A stretch of 64,000 bases of DNA from Hofstenia miamia (lineage: Eukaryota > Xenacoelomorpha > Acoela > Hofsteniidae). Positions 1-11,494 of the stretch are shown here, one piece after another. The notes beneath the pieces were generated by a model that saw only the letters and a list, made by a program, of their open reading frames with translations, was not told where the DNA came from and did no database searches. The stretch covers positions 170,657 through 234,656 of the forward strand of contig CABFPE010000187.1 of assembly GCA_900660155.1 (NCBI GenBank), given 5' to 3'. How positions within the stretch are numbered: the first letter of the stretch is position 1; every line of letters starts with the position of its first letter. A program made the translations under genes and the position numbers.

Positions 1-816
1 TAATTTGCTTCAAACTAATTAAGATAAAAAAAATCTGGAAATTTTGGACTTCAACAAATTTTTTTAAATTATATTTGCCAAAGCTTTGGAAATTTGTTAA
101 ATACTAGAAATTAGGGAAATTTATCTCTGATTTCGGAATGGTCTTCTTATCTGAGTTGCATACTACGTACATCTGAGCCCCCTAAATTTTTTATGTTTGG
201 GGAAAAATTTCGCGTGTGTCAGGAAAACAATGAAATATCGTAGATATGAAAAAATTTATTGAGGGAAAACAGTAAGAATTTCAATAAAAAAATGGGTAAA
301 TGCCTTTTAATCTTTTTGTGACAACCTGAAATAGTGACAAAATCAAGGGCCAAGTCTCACAATCCTCGTAATGTCTACACAATTGGCACGGCTCGCAGGC
401 TATTAAGTTTTAAAAAATTGACCGCATCTGTTTTAACTTGACTTGCAATTGGCTCGCAGTTCATTATTTTTAGTACAACCTTGTCCGACATGGCCGACAG
501 CCCGAATGAACATTATGTTGGCCCTTGACCTGTCCATTGCCCATTTTGCTTAAATGAACCCACAGCCCGGTCCGCTTCAACCTTTGGTATAATATTCAGC
601 ATGTTAATACCATGAACTTGGATAAATTTACTTGGGAAGCTATTAATGATAATATGATAAATGTTTTTGTTCTAATAAAGTTCTAGAAAAATACTCTAAG
701 AATTCGAAAATTTTCAGAAATGCCATTTGAATTACTAATGGTTTTTATACTAGATATAGAGATTTTTACTTTATGACGAAGCAATTATCTTAGTATTTAA
801 AAATAGCGCTTGTTTT
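1..816. other. Downstream of TIR gene; no resolved exon
   Basis: The last exon(s) of the TIR gene should lie here or beyond the window edge. Short minus-strand open stretches around 130-180 follow possible acceptors but are too short to accept. Around 480-600 there is a GC-skewed patch reiterating GCCCG and GGCCC words. Confidence 0.4.
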
Positions 817-822
817 ACTTAC

Positions 823-3800
823 TTGATACTTCGAGGATACACGAATATTTCAACTCTTTCATTACTATATTTTTCATCGTTTCAGCAACTTCTTCAATCG
901 TTCTGATAGGATAGTACAATAACGGCGCGACTACAATGGCTAGCCAACCATCTGGTCTATAGTCAGCAATCATCAGTGGAATCAATTGCTTTCTCAGATT
1001 TTGGGCATATGTCGCTTCTAAGAATTAATATAATTATTAAATTACACAATTGAACACATGAATTGCGTTAAAATTAATCTTTTATTGCTTGAGAAATAAC
1101 TTTTAAGATGTGAAGTATCTATACTGTTAAATCAGATTAAACTCACCACTTCTGCAATTGACACTTTGTTTATAACGCTCTGTGATGCAAATAATGATAG
1201 CATCGGCTTCTTGCACACCTTCTGCCATTCGTTCATAAATATTTCCTTCTAAAAATTTTCTTAGAGGCAAATACTAAAGCCACGTTAGTTTTTCAGACAC
1301 AATTTTAAATTCTAGGTTTTCTTAAAATGTATAATCCAATCCGTGGCATTGTCCTACATGACACGACACTTACCCACCCCCCCCAATTTTCTAAAAAATT
1401 TAAAAAATTTAATGATTTCTCTGGTTTATACATGTAAATGAGAACAACCCAGTGTAAAGTTTTCATAATCACATGTTAAATTGCTCTCAAAATTTAGTTC
1501 AGTGCAATTTCTTGCATCAACAATGCTGTTGAGGGTTTTAAAATTATAGATTCCTTATATAAAGACAGTTGTGCCCTTCCCAATATTTTTCATGCACGAC
1601 ACTCCTGATAACAATGTGAACAAATACACTCCTGATTTATATATGAAGAATATTATAGAAACCTGGTCATTCTTAAAATTTAATTTTAATTAAATTATAA
1701 GGGAAGATCAAACACCTACCCTACATGTATATCATTTTTCACTTACTAAGATATATTGAACAAGAAAACAACAACGATTAGTAAGAGAAAAAGATTAGCC
1801 TAGGTATAAATTCAACATAATTATGAACTATTAGACTCATTCTTCTTATATGCAATCTTGTATTTCTTATCGAACAGAATGACTGCATCATCAGTAGCAG
1901 ATTCTGATGGATTGTATGAAAAACTTTTACAAGTCATAAAGTGACACTAAGTCTGTAGTATATATCTGCTCAAAAGTTAATCCATGAAATATTTATGAGT
2001 AACACTCGAGATCACTTAAAATGAATCTCTTCCCTTTCTGTTGAACGCATAAAGTTCACAATTAGCATCAGAATTTTCTAAGTAGATATAGATAAGTGTA
2101 TTCTCAATTTCGAGTTACATTTGGAAAGTTCTTTGAAATTTGTGATTATTGTGAATATCTAAACGCATTCATAAAAGTTCCAAACAACACCATAGCAACT
2201 AAGAAATTATTGTTACTAATATGCTAAAAATTATACTTTAATTAATTATTTTCCACATAAATTGTTTTTGCTCAAACCTTTTGTTTGAATGATCTAGAAT
2301 TTTCAATTGGATTTCAGTAAAAAAACCACCATTTTCATTTGTTTATATTGACTCCTAAGTTATTGGTGAGCAACATAACATTAGGGCGCTGCGAGTATGG
2401 ATAGTTGAGTCGAGTCAGTCTCTTAAAATTCTAGTTGAGTCGGATTTCAAATCTCGAGTTTTGTCTACGCACATGGGCCGATCAATATCATAATTATAGT
2501 CACCATAAAGGCCTAGACTGCCAATGTAATTTAGAGGGCAAAAAAATTTAGCAATTTTGTTGCTACTTATTATTATCTCGGAGGGGAGGGCGATCTGGTT
2601 TCAAGTTAGGGGGCATTTTTAATTGGCCAAAAAAACATGTAATTGACAATTATTGTATGCTGATTTAACATTCCGTAGTCAATGTTAATGTTATTAAGTT
2701 AAATTATAGAAAGACCTGTCAAACATCACTTAAATAAAGTGTGAAGTTTGATAATCAACTTGAAATTGTGACCTTTGCTAACGAAATTTTTAAAAATCCA
2801 ATTTAATTGTAAATGCAATATAATTAAAAGCTATAATTTAATAAAAAAAATTCTTATAAATAGAAGTTACATTTCCACACTAGAATTGCCTTGATTAGTA
2901 GCGTTTTTTTGTGATAAATAGCATTGAATTCTTCTCGTTAGATATTCAAATTCGCCAAATTTTTTTTTTATAATTAAGTGATGACTAGAGATAATATCTA
3001 CAACTAAAGTGTTAGAAAAGAAGTTATTTTAAGTAGTTAATATGATCATTGTGTAAGAAATCTTACTCATTTTATCTAGATCTATCCATACATTAACACC
3101 TTGCGCTTCCAAACTATCCCGAACGGAAAGAGCAATATTCTGATGATCCCATTGATAGCTTATCATCACATGACCTGAGTTTGCTATTTCATATTCAGCA
3201 ACATCGTATGCACCCTGAAATGACACTTCGTAACGGCTTATTAATCTTATGTCATCTTAGTAGAAATATAAAAGATTGAACACTTTTATTACTAGTTATA
3301 AATTCGTCATAACATTGCATTTCCTGAAAAACTATTAACTTATGTAAAGTGGTTTAGATTCACAGTGCACATTAATTTTAGCTGTGTGGAACATTGAATA
3401 CATCAAAACATTCATGCAAATAATTAATTAACCTTAAACTGCATGGGGATTTTTGAAAATCTTTCATGCTCGTAAAAAATTTTTTAGGCGCTTATAGCTC
3501 AAAAAATATTAACCATATGCTCAATCTGAAAAAATTCGTGATAAAGTAGAGTTTACTTTTATTTTTTTGCTTCATACCAAGATCTCCTTATTTGCGCAGA
3601 GCACTCCACAATGGGCTTGGGATATCTTCGCACACATCAATTCTTTGTTGTTTCCATTGACTCAAAGCTTTATAAATGCTTGAACATTAAAATTCCAATT
3701 TTTCGAAAACTTGTTAATCTTTTCAACAACCTTAACCCCACAGTACGTTGTAATACATACACATTTGTTGCTTTCATGGTCTCAAAACTCCATAAATACA

Positions 3801-4763
3801 TGAACATTAGGTATGGAGAGAATTTAAATCTTTCTTAAAAATTAGAAATGTTCAAAGAAAAATTGTTAATCTTTTCAACAACCTTAACCCCACAGTACGT
3901 TGTAATACATACACATTTGTTGCTTTCATGGTCTCAAAACTCCATAAATACATGAACATTAGGTATGGAGAGAATTTAAATCTTTCTTAAAAATTAGAAG
4001 TTTTCAAAGAAAAATTGTTAATCTTTTCAACAACCTTAACCGAAATTTTCAACATTACATTAAAGTATGTTCATAATGTTTTAGGATTTTCAAATTTGCT
4101 AGTAGGCGTGGAGAAAATTATTTGTACACATGTAAAATCGGTTTGTACTATAAAATTGCAGTTTAGGGTTAAGTGGGAGACAGAGAAATAAATTGTGAAT
4201 TTAGCATAACTGGGTTTTAAGTAAAGTAATAGTGAGCTTACTTATGCAGAAGTTTTTAATTAGCATATGAAGAAGATTAACATACTTCACTCTCAGTTCT
4301 TTCGTTTGCACGCTCGAGATGAAGCTTCGCAAATTTACAGCTGTCTACGATATTTTTATCCTGGCAATCAAAATTTCTTCTTATAGCTAAACATGTATTT
4401 ATCTTATATATTGTATTGTTGACTTAGATACGAGATAAATTCAGCACAAACACACGTATTTTAAAAATATAAAACTCATACTAATGGTAACACCAGTTTG
4501 GTAGGCAAACTTTTAGCCATCAATTATTCCAAAAAAACTAAGAGTAGGCCTGAATCTAATTTACAGAGTTTAAAATAGGCTAAGGTTCTTCCACTCAACC
4601 CACAAGCCTCTTTAATTTTTCAGACCAAGGTTTGCGAAATTTTCGAATCAAAGGAATTTTAATATTGTTCTGACCGAAATATAATCCAACTTCTTTAATA
4701 CGAAACAATTCACAATTCTACTAGTTTTGAAATACTAAAGCATGGCTTATTTTATGGTTGCCT

Positions 4764-4799
<36 letters not shown>

Positions 4800-6563
4800 A
4801 TGTTTTTCAATTTAAGAGAAACAAAATACAAAATAAAGACTAATAAACATCGGTATTATCATATTTCCGCACTAAATGCTGAATATGTGAACAATTCTGC
4901 TCTAAAATAACTTCACAATGGAAGGTAAACTTCATCAATATTTATTGATTGGATTTCTACTTTGCGGACGAATGCTTTTCGCCATAGCTGCATGAGAATT
5001 TTCATATGATATGCCCAACTGACCCAGTTCAGCACAAAAAAACAGATGGAGCCCCAGCTTAACTACACATCATACAACAACTTCGACCTAATAAAATGAT
5101 ATCAAAAACAACTTTTCAAAATGATGTTGTTGCCACTTCCCTTTTCGTAATTGCTTTCAAATAATTTTCTTGAAGATCTTGGTATTTGGCCTGGATTTGG
5201 ATTCCTTTTACTCCAGATTCTCTAGATTTTTACATGTTGACTATTACTTTTGGGACATTTTAAAGAAAGTGTTTATCATCAGTTTAAGCCCCAGTCATTG
5301 AAGATTTGAGAGAAAAAGTCAAGACAGAGATTCAATTAATAAGAATTGATGAAATTTTGAGAGCAGTGGGAAAACTTACCTAATCGTTGTGAAGTTATCT
5401 TGGAGGGATTTACTGGAGAAATATAATAATTTCCATGTGTATCTGTTGTTATGTCGTATTTTGTTACATTTAATTTGAAAAATTCATATCTGTTTTGTGT
5501 CGAGGGGAAAGGGGGATAAGCCTTCCCATGGCGACGTCATTGGCCTACTGATTTAATCTTTTACTGGAAACGAAGTCCTGATTATCACATGAAGATGCCA
5601 CCATGTTTGTAAGACCTTTCAAAATAGGTATCTTAGATTAAATCAATTTAAACAATATGGAACGTCTTCTGAAGTTCACAACTTAAAAAATAATGTATAT
5701 AAGTATGATAATTTTAAAAACACAGTATTAAAAGAGGTCAATGGCATTGAGGGTTTAGTGTAATATTTTATGTGCTATTTTGTAATTTCTGCTGGAAATC
5801 TACATGAAGTTTAGTGTTTCATGAAATAAATATTCAGAAATCGATGTCTAGAATAGATAGAAAATTCCTATTACTTAATAAGTTTAGTGTAATTCAAACA
5901 AATGGATTTAAAAATTAGCAGCTTCAACAAACAACAAGCAATCATGCTCCATTTAGAGCCCGTATACTGGGTCTGTGCCCGTGCTAGAGAAGCCCGTACC
6001 TGTACGCCTTTGTTAATGCCCAATACGGACCCTACCCTAGGTTAAAAGGATGAACAAACTCAATCCTAAATTCCTTCAAGGACCCCAGATATATTAAAGG
6101 AACATAATTGATTCAGAGTCAATTGGTATGAAAATCAAAATTCATTCGACCAATTTTTTAGTAAGGGGGCAGCTGGGTGGCCATTATATCTCGAGCGCGG
6201 GCTTGGCCCTCTCTGGCCTCCCCGTCTGTACGTCACTGCATTTAATATATTTTTGAAATGAAGAAACGAAGCATAAAATCAAAAGATTCCTAGCTTAGAA
6301 TCATGCATTTAGCACATAAAAACTTACCCAGGATAGTAGTCCTTCCATAGCTCGCAGAATAGCTTGGTAAATGAATTCTTGCTTAAGAATTCTGCCAGTT
6401 CGTCAGCATTATTATCTCTCTGAGCATTTTGAAACACCGTAAACAATTTGTCCAGTAATCCAGTGAAATGTTTGGAAATTTTATCATTAAAGCCATCTTT
6501 CAGCCTATCCAAAATGCTAAGTATCTGTTCTTGTTCTGCTTTTTCATTGATAGCATTACTCAT
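823..6563 (-). CDS. TIR-domain protein, six exons, 3' end unresolved
   Basis: I assembled six minus-strand exons: 6328-6563 (start codon at 6563, in-frame stop 12 bases upstream), 5380-5489, 4286-4386, 3067-3214, 1147-1248 and 823-1017. Every junction is GT..AG and the phases agree, giving about 297 codons. Residues 1-149 are a helical, polar region I do not recognise. A TIR domain follows from about residue 164: strand A HVMISYQWD, BB-loop region VWIDLDKMKGN, then ICITERYKQS, NCRSEATYA and PDGWLA. The NCRSE glutamate (about residue 233) aligns with the position of the catalytic Glu of NAD-cleaving TIR proteins such as SARM1; its codon is split by the exon 5/6 junction. NADase or signalling activity is inferred from the family, not shown. 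The last exon ends in a good donor (GTAAGT), so more coding sequence lies below 817; I could not place it. Related animal proteins often pair a TIR domain with ARM-type helices. Confidence 0.8.
2386..2470. repeat. GAGTCG-iterated island (hAT-MITE-like end)
   Basis: In an AT-rich intron of the TIR gene this short patch repeats GAGTCG and AGTCGG words after a TAGGGCGCTGCGAG-type start that resembles hAT terminal repeats. No opposite end or target duplication was found, so it is a fragment at best. Confidence 0.35.
3440..3570 (+). repeat. Dispersed repeat, copy 1
   Basis: This stretch, with the words GCGCTTATAGCTC, AATATTAAC and TATGCTCAAT, is recognisably related to 25340-25440 in the same orientation. 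It lies in an intron of the TIR gene. No termini could be defined. Confidence 0.5.
3700..4041 (+). repeat. 152-bp tandem repeat, just over two copies
   Basis: The word TTGTTAATCTTTTCAACAAC occurs at 3711, 3863 and 4015, an exact 152-base period. The first two units are almost identical. A more diverged unit precedes them (about 3630-3710). The array lies in the TIR-gene intron between the exons at 3067-3214 and 4286-4386. The 75-codon open frame at 3611-3838 is a by-product of the array. Related single copies are visible near 14160-14345 and 22840-22930, so the unit belongs to a dispersed family. Confidence 0.85.
4766..4795. repeat. (TA)n microsatellite
   Basis: About 15 uninterrupted TA units in an intron of the TIR gene. 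Confidence 0.95.
5945..6240. repeat. GCCCGT-iterated island, MITE-like
   Basis: Words of the type GCCCGT and CCCGTA recur several times at 5955-6060. A second GC-rich stretch at 6170-6235 ends in CTGTACGTCACTGCA, which resembles the right end of a hAT-type element. Both lie in the first intron of the TIR gene. A single element spanning them is possible, but a target duplication was not seen. Confidence 0.35.
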
Positions 6564-8380
6564 TTTGTTTAACTACGTCCCGCAGTGCTTGCCAATAAAA
6601 TATGCACAAATAACGCCTCACAGCGGGAAAAATTTTAATTGAAAACAAAATTTGATAAATCTAAAATATTCTATTAATACAAAAACATTTAAGTATATTG
6701 AATTCAGAGTTTTGTCCAATACAATTTTTTTTAGCTACCTGCAACGGTAATATATTTATAAAAATTTATAAATTATCAATTTTTTTCAAAAACTTTATTA
6801 GAAAAATTGTTGTAGGTCAGCAAAGATCATAGAGCAAAATACACTAAAACAATCAGGTTAGAAACTAAACGTATCCCAGTAAAAACAGATTTTTGATTTT
6901 TTCGTGTCCTTACTAAAATAACATTTCATCGCACCCAGCTACTGTAATAACATCCAGATTAATTACTGAGAAAGCGTTCTCATTCTTTGTTATACCTATC
7001 AATCTCTTTCATTATAATATTCTACCTTTATTATAATCTGACCACAGAAACTTTTCGCCATTCAAAATTCAAACTCGAGATACATAATCAGGGAATGCTC
7101 CTTAACTGATATAAATAAAGCCATGTTATTTTCCTGTTGGCTACTTCTTCATTTTTTATCTTAATTCTTTATTAAATTATTTTGCAGCTTTTTCAAGAGC
7201 TTCACGAAATAATTTTCACATTAAAAATTAATCAATGCACAGAAATAAATTTTTGCTTGCACTTACAGATTTTTATTTCTAGTAAAACAATTTCCTATTT
7301 TGTACCGATGTTTAAGAATAATTTATTAAAAATTATATTTTAATAAAAATTATAATCTAATGATACTTTACAAAATTCAAAATTTTTTGCACAATATTTG
7401 CGATATCATTCCTTGTTGTTCAGATTCCAGGCAAAATTCAACATTATTGGAAGAATATAATCACATTAAGACATGGACCGAATATTCCACTCTTAAAATT
7501 ACTACTGTGAGAAGTAAGCACATTTGATCTAAATGCACTTCTATTAAATTATTATTAAATACTAAATTTATGAAATTATGCAAAAATCCTTGGAGTTTAC
7601 TTTGGTAACACAGTGTGACATGAAATTTAGTTGATTAAATTCGTTCACTGATTTCAGTCAATTTTGGGACGAGAATTTCGAGGTTGAATGTCATTTTACA
7701 TACAATACCATAGTTTTCTTTTTGAGTAATTTTTATTCTAAATTTTAGAAAGCCTATATATCATTACGTTGTTCAGTTAATGTCTAAGACCATGTACGCA
7801 TTGGACCATTGGAATTATACCTTCTTTTCCAACAATAATTCATTAAAATTAGTTTCACTGTCGTGACGAGTCACATTGTGTATCAGGATGGGATAAAATT
7901 TTATTGATATACCTTCATCCAGCTTGTATATTACATAACGACCATGCTCTGTGCATATGACAATATTATTCATGTTTTCTCTGCAAACTAACAGTTGCTT
8001 ATAAATGCCTGACTTGTGTGAATTCATACTGGTAAATTTGTTGAAATTATATTCTGAAAATCAACCCATTACAAATATAGGTTTGAGGCAAAAGAAATAT
8101 TCTGAAGCCTATTACATGTTTTTGGGTATTGGATCTTGATACCCACGTTAAATATTCCAGCTGCCATATTATGGTAAAATCCTGAAGATCACCAACCTTT
8201 GTCATTTTCTATTCCTTATGCTTAGCATCAATTGAGAAACCACAATAGCGACTGATATTTTTGTCTTTGGAAATGAGGTTTTCTTGTATATCCTGTTAAC
8301 AACTCATCTTGTTAACCTGTACCTTACAGCATTTATCTTCAATACTTAAATGTCCTGATATTAAAGTACGCATGTCTAAT
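6564..8380. other. Upstream of TIR gene; nothing identified
   Basis: AT-rich sequence 5' of the TIR gene. The promoter must lie here, but I see no distinctive core element. Open frames such as 7815-8027 (minus) lack splice context and resemble no family I know. Confidence 0.4.
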
Positions 8381-8600
8381 CTACAAAAAAATTTCAAGGA
8401 AAAAGTGAGCCAAACTGATAGTGGATTTTCTAACACAAATTCTCAAGATCTTCATTATTTTTCTCAAAAAGATTTGAACTCATTAGTTGCAAGGCTAAAT
8501 CTTAGCATGAGAAAAACTAGAATTTTCTTGCTAAATTGAGGAAATGTTGGTGATGATGCCTACTAAGCTTCATTTCCTGAAATGTCAATTGAATGTTTTT
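8380..8600 (+). pseudogene. Relic of a repeat-borne protein (DLNDLVRDLNLSK-type)
   Basis: The plus-strand frame reads SQKDLNSLVARLNLSMRK, then after a one-base frameshift NFLAKLRKCW. From memory this matches a conserved stretch found in many invertebrate repeat-associated proteins (DLNDLVRDLNLSK followed by a LGSRLKEW-like segment). A stop and frameshift follow at once, so it is a dead fragment. The parent element and its function are not clear to me. Confidence 0.4.
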
Positions 8601-9416
8601 CTTGAAAATTTTAGTTGTTTAGTGATAAAAAGGCAAAATTACACCAACTACTTGAGAGACTTTCTATATGAATGTTGAAATCTGCAGATTTGAGAGTATA
8701 ATTTGGCCTCATATAGCTTCTGTAGGTTCAAATCTATAAAATCAATCTATTTATTAGCTATTTGATCACTAAAGAAATGTTTGCAGAAAACTAAGAGTCT
8801 TGATAATATCTCAATTACAGCAATTAGAAAATGATCCAATTTAGACTATATTTTGGCCTCATGGGCTTTGGATCAACAGAAAACATCTGCTGACATTAAA
8901 ATCAAAATAAAATTAGATGTCTATATGCAATTATAAAATTCATTTGAGGATTTTTGGAATCTCAATTACATTATAATATAATTTCCGATTTGTATATTCA
9001 ATCATGTACTTAGGCCATAAACTTAATTTCATGATATTTCCTAAAGTGTTGTTTCTACTGTGAAAATGACATGAAATTCATTTTTAGCAATATCAAATTG
9101 ACTAGAAACACCGAAAAAATTTATTCAACAAAGAAAAAATATTTTTTTTGTCACACAGTGTAATGATTGCAAATTTTCAACGCAAGACAAAATATTATTG
9201 TCAACTATTACTGTTTGTCTTAGCTCGATATTTAAAATTCTTGTTATTGCAAAGATGCCAATAGAAGACAGGAATACAGTATTTACATCACTAGCTATAT
9301 GCAAAAACATATATGCTCTACCGGTATGTGGAAGTGATAATAATGTATTAAGAAATGTAGATAAATATCTCATGAAGTACTCCACTAAAGATTATACAAC
9401 AAAGCCTTATTCTTAG

Positions 9417-9590
9417 AAAATGCTGTTTTGCTTTTCGTAAGTATCTTTTGTTGTGTTGTCCTGATAGAAAAATGACAGAGTGTGATTTGTAGAGCACATA
9501 GTAACGGAACCAACTATGGTAATTAAATGTGCATGTTTACGAATACCCCCCTTTCCGCAAATGCCAGTTTTTGCTTGTGTCATGTAGAAC
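9417..9590 (+). repeat. Dispersed repeat, copy near 9.5 kb
   Basis: Similar over about 170 bases to 38687-38862: shared words include TTTTGCTTTTCGT, TGTCCTGATA/TGCCCTGATA, ATGGTAATTAAAT and CAGTTTTTGCT/CAATTTTTGCT. Same orientation, diverged by substitutions and indels. Family unknown. Confidence 0.6.
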
Positions 9591-9649
9591 ACAGTTGAAT
9601 TTCTGTATCACAAGGTCACTCATGATTCTTGTTATTTATTTTCAACATC

Positions 9650-10110
9650 AGGCATGTCAAAGGCTACTTTCTATTAAGACTTTAAGGTCGTGGAAAGTAG
9701 CGAATCATTCAAAAGAAAAGCCGGAATTGGCCATCCTGTGAAAATTTTTTGACATCAAAAGCAGAGATTGACAAACTTAGCTTTGAAACATGCAACAGTG
9801 CACCGGTCATTGACTAGCTCGGCTCGGGTATAAAGAAGAAACTGACGAAAATCATCTACTTTTCAGCTGCATCGAAACAAAGTCAAGGTTTTGTGCAGTA
9901 GCTAGGAAAGGCCAATGAAAAGTCGACAAAATTCTGTCCAAAAGTTATGGTTTGGGGCGCACTGTTCTATTCGTGATTATATTTGAACATTATTCCCAAT
10001 CAACGATTAGCAGTAAAAAATATTTCAAGATTGTGTTGGAGTTTGTTTCATATGCTTTATACCCTAAAGGCTGAAAATTAGAGCTAGATGGCGCAACCTT
10101 TAATATTTAG
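9650..10110 (+). pseudogene. Tc1/mariner transposase relic
   Basis: Translation in shifting plus-strand frames gives the order expected of a Tc1/mariner transposase. First comes a helix-turn-helix-like KTLRSWKVANHSKEKP, then GIGHPVKIF (the GSGRP-linker region). Further on are KVMVWGA (MVWG at about 9947-9961), then YFKIVLEFVSYALYP and LDGATFN, corresponding to the catalytic core. Stops and frameshifts are frequent, so no active enzyme is encoded. No terminal inverted repeats were found close by. Confidence 0.75.
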
Positions 10111-10838
10111 AGTTGTGGACGGGCCGTTATTTCAATCTTGCGCCCTTTAAGCCATGACCCAAGCCCAAGCCGATCTGTTGTAATTTGCAAAATTCAGGTC
10201 ACGCCCCGTCATATCCAAAACCATTATAACATTTTTGTGAATATGTGAAATGTGTATAAACCTAAACCATGTGTTCATAGCCATTCATTTTGCTATTACT
10301 CACACATTTCTGTTTGCAAATACGTTCATCCGTTTGTCTGTAAATTAAATTATTATGAGTCGCAGTTTTTTGCTTCAAGGTATACATGTAATTTTAGGTT
10401 TGACAGTTTTGTGTTTCATACAAAACTTGTAGTTAGCTTTTAAATATAAATTCGTTCGTTATTTTTCGTTATTCTCTACCTCTCCTCCCCTCTCTCTTCC
10501 TCATTTTCAATTTCTATCTCTCTACAAAAATACTGATGAAAAGTATTTATTATTAATACTATAAATTCTAGACTTTTTATAATGATAATTGAAGATCAGA
10601 TGAGAACTAATGAAATAAATTGTTTTAATTGACTATTGAGTAACTATAAGGAAAATGCGCAGGTAAATGAAGATTCTCCAGGATTTTTTACTTTCGAATT
10701 TGAGGGAAAATTGTTCTAATATCTGGAGTGTAAATATATCTTCATACAGTAAGCTGCACACAGCCATTCGGCACGCTCAACAATGAACTTCATAGAAAAT
10801 GAAGATCTGAATTCCTACGCTGTCACGTCTAGCAACAT
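10111..10838. other. No gene seen; GC-skewed patch and CT-rich tract
   Basis: At 10110-10210 there is a patch with GGGCCG, GCGCCC and AGCCC words, similar in style to the motif islands elsewhere. A pyrimidine-rich run occupies about 10470-10525. Nothing codes here. Confidence 0.4.
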
Positions 10839-10955
10839 AGAGTTCAAACCTCAACATAATTGAACATAGTCGAGCACAGAGTTCAAGCCTCAACATAATT
10901 GAACATAGTCGAGCACAGAGTTCAAGCCTCAATATAAGTAAACATAGTCGAGCAA
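10839..10955 (+). repeat. 39-bp minisatellite, three copies
   Basis: Units begin AGAGTTCAA(A/G)CCTCAA at 10839, 10878 and 10917. The first two are nearly identical and the third is diverged. The unit length is a multiple of three, so the minus strand reads as a repeated peptide, but there is no supporting gene context. Confidence 0.9.
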
Positions 10956-11279
10956 AACTCAAACATTTTTAAGATCACATCTGATAAACTTAGGAAGAAG
11001 GAACTTGTCAAGAGGTCTTCATTCAAATCCTAACTCAGAAAGTGAAAGTTATTCACCATTTCTTTATTATTCGGAATGTTAAAGTCTCAATAGCATATAT
11101 TTACAATATAATATTGCATCTTCAACACCTTTAAAATTTTATCAACAAGCTCTTTGCAAAATTGTAAGTGGAAAGTATGTTACTAACAGAGGCGCACCCA
11201 GAGGGGGGGAACTGGGGGAACGTCCCCCCCCCCAAAAGAGCAGAGATGCTTCCATTCCTCATGAATTTTTGCCTATAAC

Positions 11280-11494
11280 CAGTGGCGTACGCAAGCTGTG
11301 GAATGTCCTTCAATGAGTTTTTCAAAATTACCTTTGACTAATTAAACAAAAAAATTTTCGTTAAAAAATATTAAGAAAGTCCAAATTTTGTTGGTGAAAT
11401 GCATTTCTTAGTGTCGAATTTTAGGGGCTTGCCCCGCTTTTGGTTATTCACGGCGAAGATATACCACCGTTGGAAAACCCTGCGTACGCCCCTA
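11280..11494. mobile_element. Nested hAT MITE, 215 bp
   Basis: The left end is CAGTGGCGTACGCAAG and the right end, reverse complemented, TAGGGGCGTACGCAGG. Flanks are CCTATAAC (11272-11279) and CCTATAAA (11495-11502), an 8-base duplication with one mismatch. It sits inside the larger element at 11187-13252 and therefore inserted later. Confidence 0.8.

Noticed and set aside
3611..3838. 75-codon frame
   Set aside because: Falls inside the 152-bp tandem array and simply repeats its peptide.
10777..10962. Minus-strand frame with a repeated LRLELCARLCSIM-type peptide
   Set aside because: Produced by the 39-bp minisatellite; no start context, splice sites or homologue.
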